A stretch of 64,000 bases of DNA from Aldrovandia affinis (lineage: Eukaryota; Chordata; Actinopteri; Notacanthiformes; Halosauridae). The stretch spans positions 1,240,001 to 1,304,000 of the forward strand of contig JAINUG010000176.1 of NCBI GenBank assembly GCA_029706075.1, in the 5' to 3' direction. The notes under the pieces were generated by a model, which saw only the letters and a list, made by a program, of their open reading frames with translations, did no database searches and was not told where the DNA came from. The translations under genes and the position numbers were made by a program. How positions within the stretch are numbered: the stretch's first letter is position 1; every line of letters starts with the position of its first letter. Positions 53,929 through 64,000 of this stretch are shown here, piece after piece.

Positions 53929-56900
53929 ATGTCCAAAGACACATTTGCCTTCTCGTCGGCCTCCCTGCGGTCACTGCGGCTGGAACAGGAGTTCCAGGAT
54001 TGGGAGGATGCACGCCAGGCTTTGGCGCATCGGAGGGCGCTGACAAGGGCACCCCTGCCGCCTGCCCCCAGGCGCCCGGAGCGACGCCAACAGGGACCAC
54101 TGGCCAGGACACCCCAGCTTTGCCGGGATCCTGTTGTGCACAACACCTTCCTGTGCGGTGACATCACCAGGGTTTATGCTGTCCTCCGGGACCCGGCCAT
54201 GGTCTATGCCCTGATGGAGACAGTGCAGGAGGAGATGGTGTGGGCACCAGAGATGGGTACGAGGGCCACTTCCGCTGGTAGATGTCTGCCTGGCCTTTTG
54301 GCCTCTGCCAGCTGTGTTTGTGTCCTGTTGTTTCACCAGTTCCCACGTTTTCCATCTTGGCAGGAATGTGGACCCTTGCCTCAAAGACGAAGCAGACATC
54401 GGCCCTGCGTCTGGCAGCTGGGCGGGGCCACGCGGCATGCGTGGAGGAGCTGCTGTTCCGTGGCGCGGAGGTGGACGCCAGCCCCGGGGGAGGCACTGCT
54501 CTGCACGATGCCTGCGCAGGCGGACATGCTACCTGCGCACAGCTCCTGCTCTCTCATGGTGCCAATCCAAACTGTCTCAACGCCGATGGCAACGCACCTC
54601 TACACCTCTGCCGCACTGCGCACACCTTCCAGTGAGTATCAGCCCTACAGCCCCCTCATCTCCTGCTGCCCGTACACCTTCTCCTTAGTGTCGGCTCCAC
54701 AACTGCTGTCCCCTGCTGTTGTCTCCTGCTGCCTGCACACCTTCTCATGAGCTCCACAGCCAATGTCCCCTGCTGGCATGTCCCACTGCCACGCTCCTGA
54801 AATGTTCTCCTTTGTCTATGTTCTGACTCAGTCTAATCAGGCTAATCTCACAGCTCTGTATGTAACCTCATACAGATGCATGTGATCTATAGTACTGTAT
54901 GATGAGATGATGAGATGAGATGAGATAAGATAATACCTTATTGTCTGCTAACACAAATAATTCCAAACAGCTTCCCATATTACATATACACAAACCATAA
55001 CAACACAAAACATAGTACATACCCTTGTATGTACATTAGTATGTACCCTTGTGGATATTTCCAGGCAAATGTGACGTGTTGTTCTTTGTTGCACAGCAAT
55101 ATGTGAGCCAACCCTGGTCCTGGAGAACTGCAGGGTGGCTGGCTTTTTCTTTCAACTGAAAATCAACAACCAATTTGTTGAGTAACAAGGAAAGCCAGCA
55201 TAACCTGTGGCTTTCCAAGAATAGGGTTGGCCACGCATCGATGCATGTTTGGACAGGCATATATTTCTTGTGTTTTCCTTGCTACAAGTGTGTTCAGACG
55301 TATGTGAACCATGTGCTCCCTGCCGCAGGTGTGCTGAGGCGCTGCTGCAGGTGGATGGGGCATCGGTGAACGTGAAGTCCCGGGACACTGAGCTAACCCC
55401 TCTGCATGTGGCAGCCCGGCAGGGGCTGGAGGAGCATGTGGCGCTCTTCCTCTGCCATGGGGCAGAAGTTTCCACTCGAAACCGAGAGGGTGAAACGCCG
55501 CTCAACGCAGCCTGTGCAGGAGCGGAGAGGCCGATGGAGGCAGGGCGTTACCTGCGGGTGGTACAGAGGCTGCTGGGAGCTGGGGCGGACCCCTGTACGG
55601 CTGGCAGGAAGCGGCACACGCCACTCCACAATGCCTGTGGGAACTGCTGCCCGCGCATTGTCCACATTCTCCTGCAGCATGGCGCCCACGCAGATGCAGC
55701 CAACTGTGCAGGGTATACCCCCATGGACTGCCTGCTGCAGGTAAATGCTCAGGGTACACCCCATGCATTGCCTGTTGCAGGTAACTGTGCAGGATAACAC
55801 AATAACTGTGTTTCACAGATGCAGCTGAAGCTAACAAAGACAGACATAAACTGTGCCCTGCATTACTTACTGCAGCCTAATTGAGCAAAGGAAAGGCATA
55901 ATTAGGACCACAATAAAGTGTAAGTCAATGGATTAGGTGGTATACAATGGCAGTAAATACGGGAAGTGACATCACGTGAATGAATAGCTTGACAAAAGGT
56001 TTGGAATGGTGTAATGTTGAGTGTCACGTGATTGGAGAGATATGGCTGACGGGAACAGATGTCTTGGTTGTCTCATATGCTATGATTGTCTGCCTCGTCC
56101 GTTCTCCCCTCAGGTGGTGGAGGACTTCCCAGATCAGCAGCCAGAGGAAGTGGCACGCTGCATCCTCAACTATGGGGCGCCACCCACCTCACCCAAGGTC
56201 AGATCTAAGGTCAGGGCCCATTAGCAGGGAGCAGGGGCAGGGCTGAGAGGAAGGGAACAGTGGAAGATGGGACACTAGAGGCAGGGAGGGGTGAAACAGA
56301 TAAGTGAAAAGTGTCCTCAAGAGGCAATATTGAGGCAGGAAAGCATGAAAGGGGGGAGGGGACATTGGAAGAGAGGACACTGGGAGCAGCAATGCATGAA
56401 AAGGGGAAGGGGACAGTAGAATAGGGGACACTGGAGGCAGGGACAGATGGAAGGTATGTACAGGGTAAATAAGGGATGGAGGAGCAGAATGTTTGAACAC
56501 TATGTGGCAGGCGAGCAGGGAGGCAGTTGAGGCACGGATCAGTTTTTGAAATAAAGAAAATGATACAATATTTGAACATGTTGTACAATATTGGTACACG
56601 TGAGGGATTTTGGTGTTTGTGTTTTTAAAATATCCCTCCCCCTATTAAAAATAAACAGGTCTATATCCAGTAACAAATATGACATACTCTGCAAATATTT
56701 TCACTCAGTTATTACATTTTACATTTACATTTTAAGCATTTAGCAGACGCTCTTATCCAGAGCGACTTTACAAGATGTGCATTAATACAAGGTAAGAACA
56801 ATCATAGTTAGCGCACAAGATCAGTGGAGTAATACAGCAATAGACATCATTGCAGGCGTCTGCGTATCATACCTGTAACACTGGGAAAGAAAAGGTTAGT

Positions 56901-59900
56901 GTTTTTATTTTATTTTAAAATGTAATTTACATTTTTTATAAATAGTGTAGAACAAGTAAACAGTGGTGACGACAGATTGACTAGATGGACAGTGTTCAGT
57001 GGTAGTGGAGTCTGAAGAGGTGGGTTTTGAGTCTCTTGCGGAAGATTGGAAGTGATTCCGCAGTCCTGACCAGGACAGAGAAGAGGCGAGACCGCGAGGA
57101 GCGGCTGCCAGGCGCCCGGAGGGATGGGGCAGTCAGTTTGCCAGAGGAGGCGGGACTCCAGTAGAGAGGGTGTGGGGAGAGGAGAGGGATCCTCTCCAGG
57201 CCACCTGGTAGGACCGGTCAGCCAGGTAGGACTCAAACCATGTCAACGCAGATCCAGAGATTCCCATCTCGATGAGAGCAGGATCTGGTGGTCCACGGTG
57301 TCAAATTCCACCGACAGGTCAAGGAGGAGGAGGACGGAGCTAAGGGATCGGGACTTAGCCCCGTGAAGAGCCTCCGTTACCGCAAGGAGAGCAGTCTCTG
57401 TGGAGTGGCCTGCTCTGAACCCAGATTGGTTGGGATCAAGCAGGTCGTTCTGTAAGAGATGAGCAGACAGTTGATTATAGACAGCCCGCTCTAATGTTTT
57501 GGAAAGGAATGGGAGGAGAGAGACAGGTCGGTAGTTCGAGATGACAGCAGGATTCAGAGAGGGTTTTTTGAGGAGGGGGACAACATGAGTGCATTTGAGG
57601 GAGGAGGGGACAGAGCCAGAGGAAAGAGAGGAGTTAATGACATTGGAGACAAGGGGAGGATGTCCATAGCAATGGACTGGAAGAGGGGGGAAGGAATGGG
57701 ATCAAGAGGGCAGGTGGTGGGACGGTGGGAGAGAACAAGTTGAAGGATGTCTGAGTCAGGAAGGGGCGAGAAGGATGACAGGGGTGGGAGGTTTAGGTAG
57801 CGAGATGGGTGAGGGAGAGGTTGGGGGGAAGGAGTTGCGAATGACATCGACCTTCTCGTGAAAGAAGGATGAGAAGTCATCGGCGGTTAGAGAGGAGGGG
57901 GGGGGGGGAGGAGGAGGGGTGAGGAGAGAGGAAAATGTAGAATACAGTTTACGTGGGGTGGAAACAGAAGATTGAATCTTAGAAAGGAAAAATGCAGACT
58001 TAGCAGAGGAGAGGTTAGAGGAGAAGGAAGCCAGGAGTGTGTGGAAATCAGACAGAGCTACCAGGGATTTGGATTTTCTCCATTTCCTTTCTGCCGCTCG
58101 CAGTTTGTCGGTTAGCCCAAATGGAATCGGTTAGCCAGGGGGCCGGGGGTCGAAGACGAGCAGGTTTAGCGGATAGAGGACAGAGTAAGTCAAAGGAGGA
58201 GGAGAGAGAGGAAAGTAGGGTGGATGATGCTTCCTCAGCAGGTAGCTGAGAGAAGGCATCAGTAGGGGGAAGGGAAGATAGGACAGTAGCTGACAGGGCA
58301 GCGGGGGAGAGAGAGCGGAGGTTGCGACGGACAAGGACAGTAGGAGCAGGTGAAGATGGTTTAGGCACAGAGGGGAGGGGGAGGGAGAAAGACAGAAAGC
58401 AATGGTCAGACACATGTAGAGGCGATACCGTAATGTTGGGTGAGGCGCAGTTCCTGGTGAAGACCAGGTCCAGTTGGTTACCGGCCTTGTGGGTGGATGG
58501 GGATTCAGCCATGGTGAAGTCAAAGGACTGAAGCAGGGGGAGGAATGCAGAGGCCTGAGAGGTCTCCAGCGGCAGGTTGAAGTCACCGAGGAGTAAGACG
58601 GGAGTGCCATCCTCAGGGAAGGCACTGAGTAGGGCATCCATCTCATCTAGGAAACTCCCCAGTGGACCTGGAGGGCGATAAAGAACAATGATGTGCAGTT
58701 TACATGGAACAGTGACAGTTATATAATTGAGAGTTATATTTTAATACACTCCTTTAGTTAATTCATGAGGTGAGTTATGCTTCAATATTGAGCATGAAGT
58801 GCACTGTGTGTGCTGTCAGTGGGGATGTAGTTCCTCGTTAGATCTACTTCATTAGAAAAGGAACTAGCAAGATAATAGTGTGTTGGTTGCTGATTAATAG
58901 GGTGGCAGAAATATTTTATGAAGTGCATACGGGAGCACAGAACGATGTTCGTGCACATTAGAAAGGCAAACATTGCATGCTTGGAATAGCATTTTGACTT
59001 ATCCCCTTGATAACTAAATATGTTTGCTGTTATTAACATCTTCCTTTCTAAGACATTCACCCACTAACCTCAGATTTGAGTCTCTTGAACTGAATCCCCC
59101 TCCCTCATGCTGGTGTGACGCTCCTCTCTTCTGTAGATGCTGAAGCTCTGCTGTCTCTCCCCTCTGACACTAGAGGTAATGCTCAACTCCTATGACATTA
59201 TTCCTCCATGTGAATACTGGATAGACTTTGTGCCGGAGGAGTTGCTGAAGGTTAGTCGTTAACACATTTATTCTGCTAAAAGAATACGTTCAGGTATTCT
59301 TAAGCTTTCAGAGTATTTCTGGCATCTTGTTATCACATTTTACATTTTCAAGACTGGCTCTAAATTGAGGAATATTACTGAAATGTTCTTTACTGCCTTC
59401 AGGCCTACTGGTACTGTTGTACTTTTCTTTTCTTATCCTCCTTTTTGCTCTCTCATTTCAAAAGCTTAGATTAGGGTTCTTTCTGCAGATAGTATAGATT
59501 TGAGACTTTTGAATCTTCAGTCCCATATGATAGCATTATGGTATTGCATCTCTGTTAGTTTTATTTAGTTTGAAATAGTCATTTCAAGTGTCTAATCTGT
59601 TGTAATACAAAAATAAACAACAAAAGCATTCCCATGTTAATAACTTATTTTGACCAAAATATCATCGAACCCTGTAATTCTGAGCTCTCTAATTTATTTT
59701 TACCTTTGTTCCGTTTCATCTCTGCCTCCATCTCAAACTGTCACTTTGCTTCCTCTCTCGTCATATGGTCAGGAGCACCAAGTGTTCTTTGAGTCTGCAC
59801 GGTTTATGAGTGGGCAGCCTCGATCCCTGCAGCACCTGTGCCGGTATGCCGTGCGCCGCCACCTGGGGGCACTGTGCCACTCCGTCATAACCAAGCTGGA

Positions 59901-59958
59901 CATTCCCAGCTGTCTCAGAGAATACCTGCTGCTGGCCACAGAGGGGCAGCTACGATGA
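53929..59958 (+). CDS. asb16: asb16: ankyrin repeat and SOCS box protein 16, six coding exons
   Basis: Coding exons 53,929-54,256; 54,364-54,631; 55,329-55,740; 56,114-56,197; 59,137-59,250; 59,773-59,958, giving 463 codons plus stop, all GT-AG and in phase. Human ASB16 is about 453 residues. The start MSKDTFAFSSASLRSLRLEQ matches the family better than the ATG 36 bases upstream. The N-terminus is followed by ankyrin repeats (SALRLAAGRGHAACVEELLF, GTALHDACAGGHATCAQLLL, TPLHVAARQGLEEHVALFLC, ETPLNAACAG, KRHTPLHNACGNCCPRIVHI). The C-terminal SOCS box is LQHLCRYAVRRHLG (BC box) and LDIPSCLREYL (Cul5 side). ASB proteins are substrate adaptors of elongin B/C-cullin-5 ubiquitin ligases. Substrate unknown. 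Intron 4 holds an antisense L2 element. Confidence 0.93.
54903..54932. repeat. (GATGA)n-like short repeat
   Basis: Imperfect gatga/gagat units in asb16 intron 2. Confidence 0.7.
56220..56520. repeat. Purine-rich imperfect tandem region in asb16 intron 4
   Basis: Repeating words such as ggacactgg(g/a)agcag and gaaaggggaaggggacag recur at roughly 45-60-bp spacing. The antisense frames over it are low-complexity. Confidence 0.55.
56715..58716 (-). mobile_element. L2-clade LINE in asb16 intron 4, truncated and internally deleted
   Basis: Minus strand from 58,716: endonuclease (LLLGDFNLPLETS, VSDHCFLSFSLPLP), then the start of the reverse transcriptase (DSDILQLVLSHRPTTCPLDP, then FERAVYNQLS-like and SGFRAGHS-like text). 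Near 57,158 the frame jumps from LSSPHPLYWS-like text straight to LWQTDCPIPPGAWQP of the C-terminal domain. About 0.7 kb with the YADD motif is missing relative to 20,148-27,020. The 3' UTR ends at 56,715 with hairpin CGCTCT-GGATA-AGAGCG (56,748-56,764). It supplies the empty-site reference for the hAT-like insertion at 20,844. Confidence 0.88.
58717..59136. other. asb16 intron 4, right part; nothing recognised
   Basis: AT-rich intron up to the exon 5 acceptor. No further element is recognised. Confidence 0.4.
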
Positions 59959-60173
59959 CTGGGCCAGCCACAATCTCAGGTGGATCTGCTGCTTCTGTAA
60001 TGAGGGGAATGGGCATGTAACCAGAAGGCTATAGGTTCAGTTCAGCTATGGGTTATTGCTGTTGTACCCTTGATCATTTAACCTGAACTGCTTCAGGAAA
60101 TGGCCAGGTCTACCTGTATACATGGAAAAAGTTCAGGCAAATTAACATGAGCTGTCTTGGAGTGTGTCTCATG

Positions 60174-60182
60174 CGAATAAAT
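60174..60182 (+). terminator. asb16: Probable asb16 poly(A) signal
   Basis: AATAAA (gcgaataaatgaaag) about 215 bp after the stop codon at 59,958. No other hexamer lies between. Confidence 0.55.
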
Positions 60183-60304
60183 GAAAGTAACTTCATAATA
60201 TTTTAAAGGATTGTGTAATTATGGTCAAGTAAAATCATGTTCTGTATAATGTGTAGACAGAAACTGACTTATTTTGTGTATTTTTGTGCTTGCTAGCATT
60301 TATT

Positions 60305-61118
60305 CTTATTTATTTAACCTTTATTTAGCCTCGAAGATCAGCTGAGGTGCGAACCTCATTTACAGTGATGTCGAGTACATTAAAATAATTCCAGAAACAA
60401 TTACTATAATAAATAAAAAAACAAATACTATAATAAATATAAGATAAAAAATACAACATAAAATTCAGATAAAACAAGTACATGCAGAAGTATGATGATT
60501 CAGAAGTAATGCTTTAAAATGACTAAGGGAAACTAAAGAATCCAGTTTAAAAGACATTTGGAGAGAGTTCCAGGCATCAGGAGCATAAAACGAAAACGCA
60601 GATTTACCCAGCTCAGTCAGAACTGTTGGGATGTCTAATAAAAGCCGGTCACAGGACCGAGTGTGATAATGGCCGGAGGACAGGACAAGCATTGAGGTAA
60701 TATAGGATGGAAGTTTGCCTAGAAGGGCCTTATAGATGAAAATATACATATGCTTGTCCCGTCTCTGAGAGAGGGAAGACCATCCAACATTAGCATACAG
60801 AATACAATGATGAGTCCTATAGGGATCTCCAGTAATAAACCTAATGGCAGAATGGTAAACAGCATCTAGAGACTTAAGAGTAGAAGCAGAGGCTTGCCTA
60901 TAGATCACATCACCATAATCTAATACAGACATGAAAACAGCTTCAACAACTCTTTTTCTACAAAGCAAAGGAAAACTAGATTTATTTCTGTACAGAAAAC
61001 CAATTTTTTGCCTAAGTTTATTGACAAGCTTATCTATGTGGGTCCTAAAAGTGAGTTTCTCATCAATCCAAATACCAAGATATTTATAGACTGAGACTCT
61101 CTCAGATTTGATCTACAG
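60305..61118 (-). mobile_element. 5'-truncated LINE (L2/CR1 group) C-terminal fragment
   Basis: Minus strand from about 61,118: VSVYKYLGIWIDEKLTFRTH, then IDKLVNKLRQKIGFLYRNKS, LCRKRVVEAVFMSVLDYGDV, ASTLKSLDAVYHSAIRFITG, YANVGWSSLSQRRDKHMYIF and IYKALLGKLPSYITSM. This is the region after the reverse transcriptase core. The 3' end near 60,305 carries an aaataaaggttaaataaata-type tail. The 5' half, including the catalytic part, is absent. Confidence 0.8.
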
Positions 61119-61934
61119 TATACAATAGCATCATTTGAAATCTATTGTATGTGGGGCTGCTGGGTGGCTCATGCTGTCAAGACATTTTTCCACTGTGTGA
61201 TCTACAGGTATTGAATCTGTACCGTGCCAGTGCCGGTTTTGGCCCCTCCATAGGATGGCGCATAATTGACCATAGTGTTGCGCAAGGAAAGGGAGCTGCG
61301 CTTTCCTGAATTGACAGAGGATGATGAGCATGAACACACAAACATAATTGGACATTCTAAATTGGGACATAGGGGTACATTTTGAAAGGAAAAAAATACT
61401 GTATTTCAATATCTCATGAATATAAGATAAAGGAGTGTTGTGGGTTGATTATCTAAAGACCATGGCCAATATTGTTCAAGGGGAATGGTTTGATTGCAAA
61501 ACAGTCACACTGTATTGCTATCATCTCTTTTATTTTTCTTATTACTTTTTCAAAGGCTGTATTTCATATGGTCAATGCTATTTAAGTAAATTTAGTTACC
61601 TGCCATGATAATACACATTTATGCTCTGTTTTTTAATAATTGTAATTAATAAAGATTGCTCTCCTACATGCATCTGATCTTTGCGTATACCAAAGAGCTT
61701 GGAATAAGATTTTGTGGGTTATGGTTTGGGTTACATTAATTAAGGTTAATAATGTTCAACAGGAAGCTATGTGAATGTAGCCACAAACCCAATTCTACAG
61801 GGATTCAAAATCTGTCACTGGGGGTCCTCAATTTTCTTTTTTTTTTTCCTTTTAAAAATGAATAAATTGCATACAGTATTTTATACTTTTAGATAAAATA
61901 AATATTGTCTGGTTTATACATCCTTGCCAATATA
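61119..61934. other. No gene recognised
   Basis: AT-rich intergenic DNA. Short frames only. Confidence 0.35.
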
Positions 61935-63700
61935 GTCAATCAATCTTTATCAATCTTTATTTTTGTATAGCGCCATTTACAAACAGGTTGTCACACAGCG
62001 CTTCACAATTGGCATTTTCCAGAGGGAATCAAAAAACCAGAAAACCATTGGAGCCAATGTGGGAGACTGGAAAATTATTCCCTGACCCCTGAAAAGGCGG
62101 TCGAGATGAACTCCTGGAAAATGGTGGGATACAAAGAAAAACAAAACAAATAGTCCTTGAGGCTCATGAGGCTTAACAGACCACCGGAAGGGCATTCTAA
62201 GTGTAGGGGTGGGGTGGACCTCATCCCTCCAGATACCAGGGCGGGGGATGGAACCAGCAGCTAGGGTCTGGGCCAGCGGCATCCGGCTAACACATGGCAG
62301 GGGGTGGGGGGTTGACTCTGGGGCAGGTGAGCTCCGGGCAGGTGCCACGAAGCCAGGGAGAAAAGAGGAAAGGTGCAATTATGACTATGATAAATATCAC
62401 ACCGGATCAGGGGAAAGAGTAGTGATAACACTTTTGCACCAGCAGAAGTAATCTAGGGCAGCATAACTAATTAGGTGAGTGGCACAGGGAGCATGCAGCC
62501 ATGAGGGCACTCAGAGACCATCCCACCACATCATCAGCAGTCCTGATAGGGGCGGATCATCACTTATGATTGGTGACAGTAAGGATAGCTCATTGCACCA
62601 GAAGGCTCTATTGCTATGTCCCCTCCACATCTGCACCTAATGACTATAAGAGAGACTAAAGAGATGCGTTTTTAACCTAGACTTGAAAATTGAGACCGTG
62701 TCTGACTCCTTCACAGAGACGGGTAGACTATTCCACAGTAAAAGAGCTCTATACCTTTGAATTGTGGCTACAGATTTACCTACAGGGTCCTAGTTTAACT
62801 ATGTGGTTGCTCCTAGCACCCAGGAACTGTACTTCCCACTAGGGTGGCTTTCAGCTAAACTGTTCTTGACTACGGTTAACACTTTGTTGTACGTCGCTCT
62901 GGATAAGAGCGTCTGCCAAATGCCTGTAATGTAATGTAATGAGAAAGCTCTGCCACCTGCTGTATTTTTTGATATTCTAGGGACTACCAAGTTGCCTGCA
63001 TCTTGTGAGCGAAGCGAACGTGGGGGATTGTACGGATTAAGTAGATCCGTCAAGTAAGAGGGTGCAAGTCCATTCAACACCTTATAAGTTAAGAGGAGTA
63101 CCTTATAGTCTATACGATAGTTTATAGGAAGCCAGTGAAGTGACGCCAACACAGGTGTAATGTGCTCATATTTCTTTGTTCTAGTCAGGATCCTTGCAGC
63201 AGCATTCTGTACGAGTTGTAGGCTCCTGAGTGAGGTATTGGAACAGCCAGACAGTAATGCATTGCAATAATCTAATCTAGATGTAACAAAGGCATGTACC
63301 AATTTTTCTGCATCTATTAATGACAGGAAGCCCCTAATTTTGGCAATATTCCTCAGGTGAAAAAAGGCTACTCTGGAAATATTTTTGATGTGACTATCAA
63401 ATGAGAGACCAGGATCTATAGTAACACCAAGATCTTTTACCACCAAACTTGCAGCAACAGAGCAACCATCCAGATTAAGAGATAAATCAGATAACCCTCT
63501 TCTGAGGTTTTTGGGCCCCAAGACCAACATCTCTGTTTTATCAGTATTCAACAATAGAAAATTATCTGACATCCAGTCTTTTATGTCTTTAAAACAGGCC
63601 TCCAACTGTTCGAATTGTCCTTCGCCAGGTTTCATTGATAGGTATATAGTGATTATTGTAATCAGCTACTGTACATGTCTTATTTTAGATCCATAATAAA
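61935..63700 (-). mobile_element. L2/Maui-type LINE, 5'-truncated, with an L2 tail inside
   Basis: Minus strand from about 63,665: IYLSMKPGEGQFEQLEACFK, DIKDWMSDNFLLLNTDKTEM, LVVKDLGVTIDPGLSFDSHI, VTSRLDYCNALLSGCSN, LQLVQNAAARILTRTKKYEH and SLHWLPINYRIDYKVLLLTY. After an insertion (62,757-62,940) it continues QRYRALLLWNSLPVSVKESD to a TAG at 62,637-62,639. The 3' UTR runs to 61,935 and ends in an ATAAAGATTGA repeat tail. The copy begins just after the YADD region, so it is not active. Confidence 0.82.
62757..62940 (+). mobile_element. UnaL2-like LINE 3' tail inserted in the LINE
   Basis: Same 3' UTR as the minus-strand end of 25,262-26,230. It ends with the hairpin CGCTCT-GGATA-AGAGCG (62,895-62,911), gtctgccaaatgcctgtaat and a TGTAA repeat. 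It cuts the host frame between GGRAFS and QRYRALLL. Short, 5'-truncated insertion. Confidence 0.82.
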
Positions 63701-63718
63701 ATCACATTTCAATCTATA

Positions 63719-64000
63719 CAGTGGGGAAAATAAGTATTTCACCCCCTGCTGATTTTGTGAGTTTGCCCCCTTACAAAGAAAGGAACGGAACGGTCGGTCT
63801 ATAAATTTCATGGTAGGTTCATCTTAACAGTGAGAGACAGAATATTTAAAAAAATCCCAGAAAATCACATTATATGAATTTTAAACATTTATTTGTGTTT
63901 TATTGAGGAAAATGAGTATTTCACCCCCTAGCAAAACAGCAAGAATTCTGGCTCCCACAGACCGGTTATGTGACCAGGAGGCACACAGATTAGTCCTCTT
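63719..64000. mobile_element. Start of another Tc1-like element (family C), cut by the window end
   Basis: Begins acagtggggaaaataagtat, a terminal repeat well known from fish Tc1 elements. The inner direct repeat follows near 63,905 (aaaatgagtatttcaccccc). The transposase lies beyond the window. Confidence 0.72.

Noticed and set aside
53971-54496. Antisense frames over asb16 exons 1-2 (and 55,393-55,837 over exon 3)
   Set aside because: GC-rich shadows of the real coding strand. The asb16 reading is complete and in phase.

Overview
The window is vertebrate nuclear DNA, almost certainly from a ray-finned fish (teleost). Three conserved vertebrate genes with GT/AG introns are present. The rest is a repeat fauna typical of fish: Rex1, a fish-type L1, L2 elements with UnaL2-like 3' tails, Tc1 transposons, hAT transposons, a V-SINE/DANA-like SINE, tRNA-derived SINEs and Ty3/gypsy LTRs. 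The (TGTAA)n L2 tails recall those described from eels, but I cannot name the species. There is no CRISPR array, rRNA gene or free-standing tRNA gene.

Left part (1-36,560): no exon recognised, only repeats, many nested. A CR1-like LINE (3.5-13.1 kb) is split by an LTR. That LTR is split by a segment holding a Rex1 copy and by a 5.1-kb L1 with a 19-bp target-site duplication (TSD), an intact ORF1 and a broken ORF2. Next come a hAT element (13.19-14.65 kb), a gag fragment, a probable solo LTR (15.37-16.44 kb) and a gypsy pol fragment. An L2 element (20.15-27.02 kb) carries a hAT-like transposon with 6-bp TSDs, which itself carries a second, nearly identical copy of the first hAT element. It also carries a piece of another L2. 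Further right are a degenerate Tc1 with a V-SINE inside, and a 1.2-kb LTR with 5-bp TSDs. Because asic2 exon 1 lies on the minus strand at 36.6-37.2 kb, and the gene's first intron is very large in mammals, much of this part may be asic2 intron 1 (inference).

Middle (36.5-46 kb): first coding exon of an acid-sensing ion channel (asic2-like), simple repeats upstream of it, a 413-bp solo LTR, a small hAT MITE and a tRNA-SINE split by an L2 tail.

Right part (46-60.2 kb): a head-to-head gene pair. hrob (minus, ten coding exons) encodes the OB-fold partner of the MCM8-MCM9 helicase. asb16 (plus, six coding exons) encodes an ankyrin/SOCS-box E3 adaptor. From my knowledge of the human map they are neighbours there too (C17orf53/HROB and ASB16). 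The asb16 model is fully in frame. In hrob the exon 9-exon 10 junction is out of frame by one base. From 60.3 kb to the end the window holds 5'-truncated LINEs and the start of another Tc1 element.

All coordinates come from reading the sequence by eye. TSDs, exon phases and lengths were counted by hand. Family names rest on recognised protein and terminal motifs, not on a database search.
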